Positions 34,302 to 43,661 of a DNA stretch of 64,000 nucleotides are shown here, piece by piece (within the stretch, counting starts at the first letter, position 1; each line of letters starts with the position of its first letter). The notes beneath the pieces were generated by a model. The model was given only the letters and a program-made list of their open reading frames with translations. It was not told the origin of the DNA and searched no databases. Origin of the DNA: Enterobacterales bacterium (GTDB lineage Bacteria > Pseudomonadota > Gammaproteobacteria > Enterobacterales > Enterobacteriaceae). Where the stretch lies: positions 62,001-126,000 of the forward strand of contig JAATFX010000033.1 of NCBI GenBank assembly GCA_015654925.1, written 5' to 3'. Made by a program: the position numbers and the translations under genes.

Positions 34302-35456
34302 ATGGCATCTTTTGACTTTTCCAACCCGGTGAAATTTTACTTCGGCGCCGGCAAACTAAAATTGCTGGGGGGCATCGCCGGTCAATATGGACATAAGGCC
34401 CTGCTGGTGGCGTCTGACAGCGCCAAACCCACCGGTCAATTGGCTCTGGTACAGCAATATCTCGATGCCGCGGGTATCAGCTATGCGGTCTACGATAAAT
34501 TTATGCAAAATCCCCTGTCTACCCTGGTGCATGAAGGCGCGCAATTTGCCAGGACGGAGAATTGCGATGTGGTGATTGGGCTTGGCGGCGGCAGCGCCAT
34601 GGATATGGCGAAAGGCATTGCATTTTGCGCCGTTAATGAAGGCAGCATCTGGGATTATGTATTCGGCCGCAAAACGGGTACCGGCGCGCTGCCGATGATC
34701 TTGATACCCACCACGGCGGGTACCGGCAGCGAATCGAATCGTACCGCGGTTTTCACTAATCCGGACACCAATGATAAGAAGGGCCTGGTAAACCCGCTGA
34801 TTTACCCCAAAGCGGCAATTATCGACCCGGAACTCATGCTGACCCTGCCAAAACGGGTCATCGCCGGTCCCGGCGCCGATGTCCTGTTTCATGCCCTGGA
34901 ATCATATATTTCCAAAAACGCCAATCCGTTCAGCGAAATGCTGTCGCTAAAGGCCATAGAACTGATTTCCCGCTACTTGCCGCGGGTTTACGCCGACGTA
35001 ACGGACATCGATGCCTGGGAACAGGTTACCCTGGCCAGTTCGTTGGCCGGCATGGCAATCGACTGCGCGGGCACTAGCCTGCCCCATGCGCTGCAGCACC
35101 CCATGGGCGGCCTGCTGAATGTGGTACATGCCGAAGGCATCGCGGCAATGTATGTTCCTTTTATGGAATATACCTGGCCCGCCGCGCCGGAAAAATTTGC
35201 CGTTATCGCCAAAACAATGGGCGTTGATACCCAAGGCATGTCGCTGGAAACCGCAGCGGCAAGTAGCGTCGCAGTGGTGCGCGATTTCCTGGCGGGGGTA
35301 AATATGATGCCGACGCTGACCGAACTGGGCGTCAAAGAAGAACATTTCGATTGGCTGATCAATAACGTGCTCACAACCATGAAAGTGGTGTTGGCCAATA
35401 ATCCGCGGGTGCCGGATGCCGATACTATCCGTGAAATATATCAGCGTTGTCTGTAA
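34302..35456 (+). CDS. Iron-containing alcohol dehydrogenase
   Basis: A 384-residue group III dehydrogenase with about normal family length. It has the NAD-binding GLGGGSAMDMAKGIAF (about residue 97), IPTTAGTGSESNRTAVF (about 142) and the metal ligands in GPGADVLFHALESYIS, CAGTSLPHALQHPMGG and NVVHAEGIAAM. AGGA sits 7 bases before the ATG; the frame begins seven codons earlier without an RBS. It opens a plus-strand cassette with two DgoK-like kinases, a transporter and an aldolase. An oxidoreductase on a sugar acid or a derived aldehyde/alcohol is likely; the substrate is unknown. Confidence 0.9.
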   Translation: MASFDFSNPVKFYFGAGKLKLLGGIAGQYGHKALLVASDSAKPTGQLALVQQYLDAAGISYAVYDKFMQNPLSTLVHEGAQFARTENCDVVIGLGGGSAMDMAKGIAFCAVNEGSIWDYVFGRKTGTGALPMILIPTTAGTGSESNRTAVFTNPDTNDKKGLVNPLIYPKAAIIDPELMLTLPKRVIAGPGADVLFHALESYISKNANPFSEMLSLKAIELISRYLPRVYADVTDIDAWEQVTLASSLAGMAIDCAGTSLPHALQHPMGGLLNVVHAEGIAAMYVPFMEYTWPAAPEKFAVIAKTMGVDTQGMSLETAAASSVAVVRDFLAGVNMMPTLTELGVKEEHFDWLINNVLTTMKVVLANNPRVPDADTIREIYQRCL

Positions 35457-35556
35457 TTAGCTGATTAACCGGCTGCCAACGGTCCCGGAGGCTGATTATT
35501 TCTGCCGGTCAGTACCCTATTCCCGGCGGAAAAATGAAAATAAGAGGTTAACCAAC

Positions 35557-36585
35557 ATGTTTGCAATAATAGATTGCGGTTCCACGGCTACGCGCATTTT
35601 TTTGCTAAGAGATAACGACGTTATAGCTAAAAAAGAGACCCCCAATGGAGTGAACCTGTCCGCTTCCAGCGGAAATAACCAGCTATTGAAACAGATGATA
35701 GCAGCCTGCCTGTCGGAATTGTTGCAAGAAAATAACTTCCGTCTTGAGGATATCCGTTTTGCAATTGCATCCGGCATGATTACCTCTAATTTGGGGTTAA
35801 AGGAAATTCCGCATCTGGTTGCGCCGGTCGCCATAGATGATCTGGCGAAATTCGCGCGGCAATATAACGACATGACAATATTCCCCCTCCCTATCCCGGT
35901 TGTATTTATTCCAGGAATTAAAAATAATATAGGCACGGCGACATGGGAAAACATGCGCAGCATGGATTTAATGCGCGGGGAGGAAACCCAGGCCATCGGC
36001 GTGCTCGCACGCTATAAGCCTGAATTGCCCTGCACCATTATTGAGCTTGGCTCTACTACAAAAATAATTCATATTGATCGCGCGGGGCGGATAGCCGGCA
36101 GCATCACCTCGCTTAGCGGCCAAGTGTATGGGGCGGTGTTAAAAGAAACTTTTATCGGTTCCAGCGTTAAACTCACGGACGGACAAAGCGACATTTTTTC
36201 CCCCGAAATTTTGCAGCATGCCTGGCAAAGCGTCCAGAACAGTGGGTTATTACGCACCATACTATTAACTCGCTTTATTCAATTTTCGTTAAATACCACC
36301 GCCGCCGACCGTAAATTATTTTGTGAGTCCGCTATTGCCGCCGATGATATGAAACTTATTGATGACGCTAAGCAATATGGGTTCGATCTCACAGGCGAAA
36401 TTATTCTGGTGGGTAACGAAAATCGCTGCCGGATTTATCACTATATGATTGAGCATTCCCAAGGAATTTCTCAAGCGGCACGTCAAATAACCGCTCGGGA
36501 AGATATCGATAGACTGGTGATAGATGGCGCGAATTATATTGCCAATCGCCTCGCCATCACCGTCCCGGCAACGACCGGCGTTTGA
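35557..36585 (+). CDS. DgoK-like kinase homologue 1, altered active-site motif
   Basis: A 342-residue member of the 2-dehydro-3-deoxygalactonokinase family (ASKHA fold). It keeps the N-terminal phosphate loop as IIDCGSTATRIFLL, plus IASGMITSNLGLKEIPHLVAP (in part), VVFIPGIKN and MRGEETQAIGVLA. The motif read as PGSHSKF in the next gene is here ELGSTTKII, so a His and a Pro are lost. It may be a degenerate or re-specialised copy. It lies 12 bp before the second copy; GAGG precedes the ATG. It could phosphorylate a different keto-sugar acid or act as a regulatory subunit; that is inference. Confidence 0.78.
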   Translation: MFAIIDCGSTATRIFLLRDNDVIAKKETPNGVNLSASSGNNQLLKQMIAACLSELLQENNFRLEDIRFAIASGMITSNLGLKEIPHLVAPVAIDDLAKFARQYNDMTIFPLPIPVVFIPGIKNNIGTATWENMRSMDLMRGEETQAIGVLARYKPELPCTIIELGSTTKIIHIDRAGRIAGSITSLSGQVYGAVLKETFIGSSVKLTDGQSDIFSPEILQHAWQSVQNSGLLRTILLTRFIQFSLNTTAADRKLFCESAIAADDMKLIDDAKQYGFDLTGEIILVGNENRCRIYHYMIEHSQGISQAARQITAREDIDRLVIDGANYIANRLAITVPATTGV

Positions 36586-36597
36586 GGAAAATGACTT

Positions 36598-37590
36598 ATG
36601 TATTCGGTAACTATTGATACTGGCACCACCAATACCCGGATTTGCGTCTGGCATGACGATCATATTATAGCTCAGGCCAGCGAGCCGGTGGGCGTGCGCG
36701 ATACCGCAATCACCGGCAGCAAAACCACCCTGACCCAGGGCGTGGGCAAAGCCATCCAGGCGGCCCTGGCCGAGGCACGGGTTCCCGAAGGCGAGACCAT
36801 AACCTATTTGTCGGCGGGGATGATTACATCTAATGTCGGCTTATGCGAGATCCCCCATCTGGTAGCGCCGGCGGGAATTGCCGAATTGGCCGCAGGCATG
36901 GTGAAAGCAGAACTCGGCGACGTCTGCGATCAACCGATTTGGTTTGTTCCCGGCATCAAAAACCACGCCGCCGCGGTTACCAGCGAGAATAGCGACGCCA
37001 TGGACATCATGCGCGGCGAGGAAACTGAAACCATCGGCGCCATTAGCGCCCTGGATATACAAGGCCCGGCGGTCATCATCCTGCCGGGTTCCCACTCCAA
37101 GTTCGTAAAAATCGACGCCGACAATAAAATTGAAGGCTGCGTCACCACTATTGCCGGCGAACTGCTAGACGTGATTACGCAGCGCACGATTTTAGCCAGT
37201 TCCCTTAAACATCGGATGACCGACTCGATAGACGCGCCGGTGCTGCTCGACGGAGCCAAAAGCTGTCAAGATGTGGGACTGGCGCGCAGTTGTTTTTCGG
37301 TACGGATTCTGGATATGTTTGGCGATCTGACCGATAACCAAAAAGCCAACTTTTTATTGGGCGCGGTACTGCACGACGATATTCAAGCGATAAAAAACAG
37401 TAAAGCCTTAAATATTACATCAGATATTACTTTGGTCGTTTGTGGTAAAAAAATACTTAAAGAGGCGCTGATAACGCTGATAAAAAATGACAATTGGTTT
37501 ACCGGGGAAATTATTATCATGCCGGATAACCAGGCCTCGTTATCGGGACTAGGCGCGCTGGCCATTGCCAAATACAGAAACATTATTTGA
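36598..37590 (+). CDS. 2-dehydro-3-deoxygalactonokinase-like kinase (copy 2)
   Basis: A 330-residue DgoK-family sugar-acid kinase. It shows the phosphate-binding TIDTGTTNTRICVW, then LSAGMITSNVGLCEIPHL, IWFVPGIKNHAAAV and DIMRGEETETIGAIS. The nucleotide/substrate motif VIILPGSHSKFVKIDADN is intact. The substrate in the family is 2-keto-3-deoxy-galactonate, phosphorylated before aldol cleavage; the aldolase at 39020 would complete that. GAGGAAAATGACTT precedes the ATG. It is longer than E. coli DgoK (292). About the same length as copy 1, of which it is a diverged tandem paralogue. Confidence 0.85.
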   Translation: MYSVTIDTGTTNTRICVWHDDHIIAQASEPVGVRDTAITGSKTTLTQGVGKAIQAALAEARVPEGETITYLSAGMITSNVGLCEIPHLVAPAGIAELAAGMVKAELGDVCDQPIWFVPGIKNHAAAVTSENSDAMDIMRGEETETIGAISALDIQGPAVIILPGSHSKFVKIDADNKIEGCVTTIAGELLDVITQRTILASSLKHRMTDSIDAPVLLDGAKSCQDVGLARSCFSVRILDMFGDLTDNQKANFLLGAVLHDDIQAIKNSKALNITSDITLVVCGKKILKEALITLIKNDNWFTGEIIIMPDNQASLSGLGALAIAKYRNII

Positions 37591-37635
37591 TTAGCATCTT
37601 AATACCTTACATGGCTTTTTTATAGGATAATCAAT

Positions 37636-38943
37636 ATGTCTAGTATCGATCAACCGCGTGTTGGCGCGAAAAAGATAGGCGGTAAAAGGTGGTTTGTGGT
37701 TTTCCTATTATTAATAGGTGGCATTATAAATTATCTCGATCGGGCAAGCCTTTCTATTGCCGCGCCGGATATGATGAAAGACTTGAACTTGTCTAATACC
37801 GATATCGGGTTGATGGGTTCAGTATTTGCATTGATTTATGCCTTGTGCCAATTACCTTCCGGGTGGCTGGTGGATAAATTCGGCCCCAAGAAAGTCTATA
37901 CCTGGGCAATTGGATTATGGAGCTTTGCCACCATGCTGACCGGCGCGTGCAGCAACTTGGCTACCTTGTTGTTTGCCCGCGGCATCCTGGGGGTAACCGA
38001 AGCCCCGTGCTGGCCTGGGGCGGCCAAGATAACCGCCTCCTGGTTCCCGAAAAAAGAGCGCGCGCTGGCCACCGGTTTCTGGGATGCGGCATCCAAATGG
38101 GGTCCGGCAATTGCGCCCCCGATCCTGGTCGCGATCATTGTGCCTTTCGGCTGGCGTTCGCTGTTTTATATTTGCGGTGGCATCGGTTTAATTTTCATGC
38201 TGTTTTTCATCTATGCCTACCGGCAGCCTGAAAAACACCCCACCATAACCCCGGAAGAATTGGAATATATTAAACAAGGCGGCGGCGGCACCGCGGAAAA
38301 AATCGGGAATACCGAGAATACCATCAGCTGGGGATCGCTATTTAAGTATAAGTGCGTATGGGGAATGATTCTCGGCTGGTTCTGTTATGTTTGGATGATG
38401 AATATTTTCACCACTTTTTTACCGCTCTACCTGATCAAAACGCAAAATATCGAATTAAAAGCGCTGGGTATATACGCCAGTATCCCTTATTTCGGCGGGA
38501 TCGTCGGCGCCATTTTCGGTGGTTATATTTCCAAATGGCTGATGGATAAAGAGATATTCAGCGATTCATTAAAAGCCAAACGCGCCACCATCAGCGTATC
38601 CGCACTGTTGGCCGGCATCACCGTGGTGGCGATTCCTTTTGCCACCAGCCTCGCCGGCACGCTGACCCTGCTGGTGATCGCCATGGCGTTTCTTTCGGCT
38701 TTATCCGCCACCGGCTGGGCATTACCCGGTGACGTGGCGCCGTCTTCCATGGTGGGTTCGGTTGGCAGCATCCAGAACTTCGGCGGTTATTTTGCCGGTT
38801 CGCTGTCGCCCCTGGTTACCGGCATGATCGCCGATGCCACCGGCTCTTACGCCATGGCCTTTATCAGCGGCGGCATCATCGCCGGCTGTGCGGCGCTGTG
38901 TTACTGGTTTATCGTCAGGGCCCCGATTACCGCCGCCGAATAA
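37636..38943 (+). CDS. MFS transporter, anion:cation symporter (DgoT/GudP-like)
   Basis: A 435-residue 12-helix permease of the ACS family, which carries organic anions such as hexonates and hexuronates. Helix 1 has GGIINYLDRASLSIAAPDMM, the family marker, and the first cytoplasmic loop has WLVDKFGPKKVY (motif A). The TM4 region reads FARGILGVTEAPCWPGAAK, followed by TASWFPKKERALATGFWDA, both characteristic of the DgoT/GudP/ExuT group. AGGA sits 8 bases before the ATG. Together with the kinases and aldolase this suggests uptake of a sugar acid. Confidence 0.9.
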   Translation: MSSIDQPRVGAKKIGGKRWFVVFLLLIGGIINYLDRASLSIAAPDMMKDLNLSNTDIGLMGSVFALIYALCQLPSGWLVDKFGPKKVYTWAIGLWSFATMLTGACSNLATLLFARGILGVTEAPCWPGAAKITASWFPKKERALATGFWDAASKWGPAIAPPILVAIIVPFGWRSLFYICGGIGLIFMLFFIYAYRQPEKHPTITPEELEYIKQGGGGTAEKIGNTENTISWGSLFKYKCVWGMILGWFCYVWMMNIFTTFLPLYLIKTQNIELKALGIYASIPYFGGIVGAIFGGYISKWLMDKEIFSDSLKAKRATISVSALLAGITVVAIPFATSLAGTLTLLVIAMAFLSALSATGWALPGDVAPSSMVGSVGSIQNFGGYFAGSLSPLVTGMIADATGSYAMAFISGGIIAGCAALCYWFIVRAPITAAE

Positions 38944-39019
38944 TATTGACCCGGCGGCCAGGGCCGCGCGGGTTATGTCCAATTGTTGGCCAGATATCTG
39001 GACAGTCAAGAGGTAAGAA

Positions 39020-39688
39020 ATGATTAAGCAGCAGGTTATTCACGCTATTGGACAAACTGGCGTTATCGCTATCGTCAGGGGGTCGGCGCCGGAAGATATT
39101 TTGCCGTTGGCCTGGGCCCTGTACGAAGGGGGGATCAGGGTACTGGAAGTCACCTGTAATACTCGCGGTTATCTGGCAAGCATCGCGGCGCTTTCCGCCG
39201 AGCTCGGCGATAAAATGTGGATCGGCGCAGGTACGGTGATTAATCCGATCATGGCCCAGTTGGTGCTGGACGCCGGGGCCAATTTTGTCCTGGCGCCGGA
39301 TTTTAATCCTGAAGTCGTCCGGCTGGTGCATGAAAAACGAAAACTGATGATCCCGGCGGTGGCCACGCCAACGGAAATATTGCAGGCTTGCCGTTTAGGG
39401 GTGGACCTGCTGAAGCTATTTCCGGCTAACGGCCTGGGTCTCGATTATTTAAAAGAACTTCAGGGCCCCTTGGATAATTTGGCTATTATCCCCGTCGGAG
39501 GCATTACGCTGGATAATATGCCTGATTTTTGCCAAGCGGGCGCGTTTGCCTTGGGCATCGGCAGCGAATTAATTAAAAAAGACTTAATCAGTACCGGACA
39601 ATGGTCTGAATTAAGCCTACTGGCGGAAAAATTTATTGCTTGTTTTCAAAAAAATAAAAAAATCGGCAACAACCAAATTTGTTTATGA
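39020..39688 (+). CDS. KDPG/KDPGal-type aldolase (2-keto-4-hydroxyglutarate aldolase family)
   Basis: A 222-residue class I aldolase of the KDPG/KHG family. It contains GVIAIVRGSAPEDILPLAWA, then GGIRVLEVTCNTRG with the catalytic Glu, and WIGAGTVINP. The Schiff-base Lys is in VDLLKLFPANGLGLDYLKEL. The phosphate-site region reads IIPVGGITLDN. AAGAGGTAAGAA precedes the ATG. It should cleave the phosphorylated 2-keto-3-deoxy acid into pyruvate and glyceraldehyde 3-phosphate, as the last step of the cassette. The exact stereochemistry (gluconate or galactonate series) cannot be read. Confidence 0.9.
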   Translation: MIKQQVIHAIGQTGVIAIVRGSAPEDILPLAWALYEGGIRVLEVTCNTRGYLASIAALSAELGDKMWIGAGTVINPIMAQLVLDAGANFVLAPDFNPEVVRLVHEKRKLMIPAVATPTEILQACRLGVDLLKLFPANGLGLDYLKELQGPLDNLAIIPVGGITLDNMPDFCQAGAFALGIGSELIKKDLISTGQWSELSLLAEKFIACFQKNKKIGNNQICL

Positions 39689-39720
39689 TGGTTTTTTGCT
39701 CAACTTTTTGCTCATTATGG

Positions 39721-39745
39721 ACCGGTTCATATTTCCTGAACCGGT
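39721..39745. promoter_or_regulatory. ACCGGTTCA-n7-TGAACCGGT inverted repeat before the IclR gene
   Basis: Perfect 9-bp arms (39721-39729, 39737-39745) with a TATTTCC spacer, 33 bp after the aldolase stop and about 87 bp before the IclR start. It may be the operon terminator hairpin, though its T-run is 13 bp away, or the autoregulatory operator of the IclR protein. Confidence 0.45.
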
Positions 39746-39831
39746 TGTATGGCGCTACATTTTTTTTCGATAACCAACGCAATATTGTATAATGCGGCAG
39801 CGATACGACTATCAGGTTATCAGGAAAAAAA

Positions 39832-40632
39832 ATGGAAAAAACTAACCGCTCCGTCGCCAGGGCTCTCGAAATGCTGGAACTGGTAGCCGACAGTACGGAA
39901 GAACTCACCATCACTGAAATCAGTAAAAGCCTGGGTATTCCCAAAAGCACCACTTTCGATATTATCTATACCCTGGTTGATAAAGGGTACCTTGATGTGG
40001 CCAATGCCCGCGCCAAGTCATTCAAGCTGGGGCTTAAACTATTTCAGACCGGCGCGGCTTACCTCGATCAGGCCCCGTTTTACGAGGTCGCCAGACCCAT
40101 TCTCGAACAACTGGCCGCCCAGGCGCGGGAAACCACGTTTTTAGCGATGGAGAACGAGGGGTATCTGGTCTATCTCGACAAGGTGGAAAGTTCGGCCTCG
40201 GTCAGAACCTCGGCGCGTATCGGCTCCAATAACCCGATTTATTGTACCGGCCTGGGCAAAGCCCTGCTGGCGGCCATGCCGGACCAGCGGGTCAGGGATA
40301 TTCTGGCGATGACCGGCGGATTGAAACCGATCACCGACTACACCATTACCGATGAAGACAAGTTCTTCACCATCCTCAACGAGGCGCGCCGACGCGGTTA
40401 TGCCATTGACGATCGCGAACACAATGCCGAAGTATTTTGCGTCGCCGCCCCGGTCTACAATGCCTACGGAAAACCGCAGGCGGCCATCAGCATCGCCAGC
40501 CTGTTTTCCAAAATCCAAAACGATCCCGCCCGGATTGAGCAACTGGGCGGCATGATTTCCCGCGCCGCGCTGCTTATTTCCCAACGGATCGGCTTTCGCA
40601 GCGATAAGCTCTACAGCGATTTTCGCCAGTAG
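39832..40632 (+). CDS. IclR-family transcriptional regulator
   Basis: A 266-residue regulator. The N-terminal winged helix-turn-helix is RSVARALEMLELVADSTEEL followed by ITEISKSLGIPKSTTFDIIY (residues about 5-60). The C-terminal ligand-binding domain includes LAAQARETTFLAMENEGYLV, the TGLGKALLAAMPDQRV motif and YAIDDREHNAEVFCVAAPVY, all typical of IclR. It lies downstream of the sugar-acid cassette in the same direction, and is the probable local regulator. Similar proteins (KdgR, YiaJ) repress sugar-acid genes and are relieved by pathway keto-acids; the inducer here is unknown. Confidence 0.9.
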   Translation: MEKTNRSVARALEMLELVADSTEELTITEISKSLGIPKSTTFDIIYTLVDKGYLDVANARAKSFKLGLKLFQTGAAYLDQAPFYEVARPILEQLAAQARETTFLAMENEGYLVYLDKVESSASVRTSARIGSNNPIYCTGLGKALLAAMPDQRVRDILAMTGGLKPITDYTITDEDKFFTILNEARRRGYAIDDREHNAEVFCVAAPVYNAYGKPQAAISIASLFSKIQNDPARIEQLGGMISRAALLISQRIGFRSDKLYSDFRQ

Positions 40633-40747
40633 GCGCAGAAAGTATCCAACGGTTCGTCGCGTTGGTATATTCCCACCCCGCCTTGATGATCCTTATCTAT
40701 AATCAATTGCATGATAAAATAATATCGTGATGCTAATGAGAGGGATC

Positions 40748-41956
40748 ATGGCCGATAAATCAACAACACCAGCGACCACCCACCCAACCAAAGCCAGCCC
40801 GCTGCTTGGCAATATCCATACCGGCAATGCGCGCGTGGATCAGGCCGCGCAACGCTCGGGGCGTTTTATCGAAAAAGTCAGCGCTTACCCCGCGATAGCG
40901 CATGTGATTCGCGCGGTGGAACGCTTTAACGATCGCATGGGCAGCCAGTTCGGCGCGGCCATCACCTATTTTTCTTTTCTTTCCATGATACCCATACTTA
41001 TGGTGTCATTTGCCGGGGCAGGATTTTTCCTGGCTTCAAACCCCGATATTCTTACCGATCTGATTAATAAAATCGTCGATAGCATCAGCGACAAAACCTT
41101 GGCGGAGACCTTGAAAACCACGGTCAGCACGGCTATTGCGCAACGCACGACGGTGGGCATCACCGGCCTGCTGATTGCCCTGTATTCCGGGCTGAACTGG
41201 ATGGGCAACCTGCGCGAGGCGATCCGCGCCCAGCTGCGTGACGAATGGGTGCGCAATCCCCAGGACGAGGAAAAATTTTATTATAAATATCTGCGCGATC
41301 TGATTTCATTGATTGGGCTGATTGTGGCGCTGATCGTCACCCTCTCCCTGACCTCCATTGCCGGCGCCGCGCAAGATACCATCGTCAAAGCGCTGGGCCT
41401 GGATTCCATTGAATGGCTGAAGCCGGCCATGACGATTATCGGTCTGGCCATCTCCATTCTGGCCAATTACCTGCTGTTTTTATGGATTTTCTGGGTTATC
41501 CCGCGCCATAAGCCCCACAGCAAAGCCATTTTTCGCGGCACGCTGCTGGCGGCCATCGGTTTTGAAATCATCAAAATCATTATGACCATGACGCTGCCGA
41601 AGCTGGCGACCTCGCCTTCCGGCGCCGCCTTTGGTTCGGTTATCGGCCTGATGGCTTTCTTTTACTTTTTCGCCCGCCTGACGCTGTTTTGCGCGGCCTG
41701 GATCGCCACCGCCCACTACCCCCCGGAACAGGATAATCAACCGCCGCGGGCGGACGAATCCAACCCCGCAAATGCAGGCTTTTCGACGCCTCCCGCACCC
41801 AATGCCCGGCCCGCTGATAGCGCCGAGGCGATTGCCAAACCGGCGGCGGCGAACCATAACGCCAACCGGCCAGCGCGGCGGCGCCCGATGCCGGCGCCCT
41901 ATCTAATGGCGCTTACGGCCGGGATAGTAGTGTATTGCTTCAATAAATTGCGCTGA
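40748..41956 (+). CDS. yhjD: YhjD, YihY/BrkB-family inner membrane protein
   Basis: A 402-residue inner-membrane protein of the YihY/virulence factor BrkB family. Membrane helices include GAAITYFSFLSMIPILMVSF and IGLIVALIVTLSLTSIAGAA (in part), with ASGLN-type family block LYSGLNWMGNLREAIRAQL near residue 145. In E. coli YhjD has been linked genetically to lipid A/lipid trafficking; its substrate is unproved. The start MADKSTTPATT follows GAGAGGG. The C-terminal 70 residues are a Pro/Ala/Asn-rich tail ending in a short hydrophobic segment. It sits before yhjE as in E. coli. Confidence 0.88.
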   Translation: MADKSTTPATTHPTKASPLLGNIHTGNARVDQAAQRSGRFIEKVSAYPAIAHVIRAVERFNDRMGSQFGAAITYFSFLSMIPILMVSFAGAGFFLASNPDILTDLINKIVDSISDKTLAETLKTTVSTAIAQRTTVGITGLLIALYSGLNWMGNLREAIRAQLRDEWVRNPQDEEKFYYKYLRDLISLIGLIVALIVTLSLTSIAGAAQDTIVKALGLDSIEWLKPAMTIIGLAISILANYLLFLWIFWVIPRHKPHSKAIFRGTLLAAIGFEIIKIIMTMTLPKLATSPSGAAFGSVIGLMAFFYFFARLTLFCAAWIATAHYPPEQDNQPPRADESNPANAGFSTPPAPNARPADSAEAIAKPAAANHNANRPARRRPMPAPYLMALTAGIVVYCFNKLR

Positions 41957-42223
41957 AGGCAGTGTTTTCGGCCGACTTTAACAAAACCGCAACCATAAAC
42001 CAGCATATAACACTTACCCTGCGCTTTTCTTGGCCGCTGTTTCAGGGTTTAACTCTGCCATAGGTCCCCCGGTGCGCGGTAATCACTGCTATTCGGGGGC
42101 CGGGACAGATAATCTGCTTTCTGGCCCCTGGAAGGGGCTCTCGCTCAAAATTACGTCATTGAAAATGCATTTTTCTATGTCTAAGATGCCTTTCTTTTAC
42201 GAAATTGATCGATAAGAAACATA

Positions 42224-43546
42224 ATGCCAGCCTCCATCGCACCAACCATCGAATCCAACGCGCAATCCGTCCCGATAAATTCCCGGGGAAAAGTGATTGT
42301 GGCGTCGCTCATCGGCACCGCTATCGAATTCTTCGATTTCTATATTTATGCCACCGCGGCCGTGATTGTCTTCCCCCATATATTCTTTCCACAGGGCGAT
42401 CCCACCGCCGCCACGCTGCAATCGCTGGCGACCTTCGCCATTGCGTTTATCGCGCGCCCCATCGGCTCGGCGCTATTTGGCCATTTTGGCGATCGGGTGG
42501 GCCGTAAAGTGACCCTGGTGGCCTCGCTGCTGACCATGGGCATCTCCACCGTTCTGATTGGCCTGCTGCCGGGTTACCAGACCATCGGCATCATGGCGCC
42601 GATACTGCTGGCGCTGGCGCGTTTTGGCCAGGGTCTCGGGCTGGGCGGGGAATGGGGCGGCGCGGCGTTGCTGGCGACGGAAAATGCCCCGGCGCATAAA
42701 CGCGCGCTCTACGGCTCCTTCCCGCAGCTGGGCGCGCCGATCGGCTTTTTCTTCGCCAACGGCATGTTTTTGCTGCTGTCCTGGCTGCTGACCGACGAAC
42801 AATTCCTCAACTGGGGCTGGCGCGTGCCCTTTATTTTATCGGCGGTATTGGTATTGATCGGGCTATATGTCCGCGTATCGCTGCACGAAACGCCGGTATT
42901 CGCGAAAATAGCCCTCGCCAAAGCGCAGGTTCGCATGCCCATCGGCACGCTGTTTCGCAAGCACCTGAAAGTGACCATTCTCGGCACCTTCATCATGGTG
43001 GCCACCTATACGCTGTTTTATATCATGACCGTTTACTCATTGACGTTTGGCACCGCGCCAAAACCCATGGGCCTGGGCTTCTCCCGTAACGATTTCTTGC
43101 TGATGCTGATGGTCGGCGTGATCGGTTTTGGTTTGCTGGTGCCGGTTTCCGGTCAATTGGCCGACAAATTCGGCCGCCGCAAAACCATGATTGTCATTAC
43201 TTTGCTGATCATTGTATTTGCGCTGATCTTTCCGTCGATGCTCGGCTCGGGAAACACCTGGCTGGTCATGGCCTTCCTGCTTTGCGGCTTTATCGTGATG
43301 GGACTGACCTTCGGCCCCATGGGCGCCCTGCTTCCCGAACTGTTTCCCACCGAAGTACGTTATACCGGCGCGTCGTTCTCCTATAACGTCGCCTCGATTA
43401 TCGGCGCCTCGGTCGCCCCTTATATCGCTGCCTGGCTCACCGTCAATTATGGGCTGTTCTACGTGGGCATTTATCTGGCCTCGATGGCGACCCTGACACT
43501 GCTGGCCCTCCTGGCCACCCATGAAACCCGGCACCAATCCTTGTAA
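42224..43546 (+). CDS. yhjE: YhjE, MFS transporter of the metabolite:H+ symporter family
   Basis: A 440-residue 12-helix permease. The first helix pair reads IGTAIEFFDFYIYATAAVIVF, then FGHFGDRVGRKVTLVASLL with MFS motif A. LARFGQGLGLGGEWGGAALL in TM4 and AFPQLGAPIGFFFANG-like blocks (here SFPQLGAPIGFFFANG) are typical of the ProP/ShiA/KgtP group, to which E. coli YhjE belongs. Substrate unknown. It follows yhjD by 267 bp that contain GC-rich repeats (around 42095-42131) but no gene. A clear terminator follows. Confidence 0.9.
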   Translation: MPASIAPTIESNAQSVPINSRGKVIVASLIGTAIEFFDFYIYATAAVIVFPHIFFPQGDPTAATLQSLATFAIAFIARPIGSALFGHFGDRVGRKVTLVASLLTMGISTVLIGLLPGYQTIGIMAPILLALARFGQGLGLGGEWGGAALLATENAPAHKRALYGSFPQLGAPIGFFFANGMFLLLSWLLTDEQFLNWGWRVPFILSAVLVLIGLYVRVSLHETPVFAKIALAKAQVRMPIGTLFRKHLKVTILGTFIMVATYTLFYIMTVYSLTFGTAPKPMGLGFSRNDFLLMLMVGVIGFGLLVPVSGQLADKFGRRKTMIVITLLIIVFALIFPSMLGSGNTWLVMAFLLCGFIVMGLTFGPMGALLPELFPTEVRYTGASFSYNVASIIGASVAPYIAAWLTVNYGLFYVGIYLASMATLTLLALLATHETRHQSL

Positions 43547-43597
43547 AAATGCGGGCAACCCGGCCGGCAAACGGTTTATTATGCCGGTTCGGCTAAC

Positions 43598-43636
43598 AAA
43601 AACGGGCCGTACTCCTCTGGAGACGGTCCGTTTTTT
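43598..43636 (+). terminator. Rho-independent terminator of yhjE
   Basis: AAAAACGGGCCGT (43598-43610) pairs with ACGGTCCGTTTTT (from 43623) with one G-T wobble; six T residues close the stem. It lies 52 bp after the yhjE stop. Confidence 0.8.
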
Positions 43637-43661
43637 ATATAACTGCCCGGAGTAAAAAACC

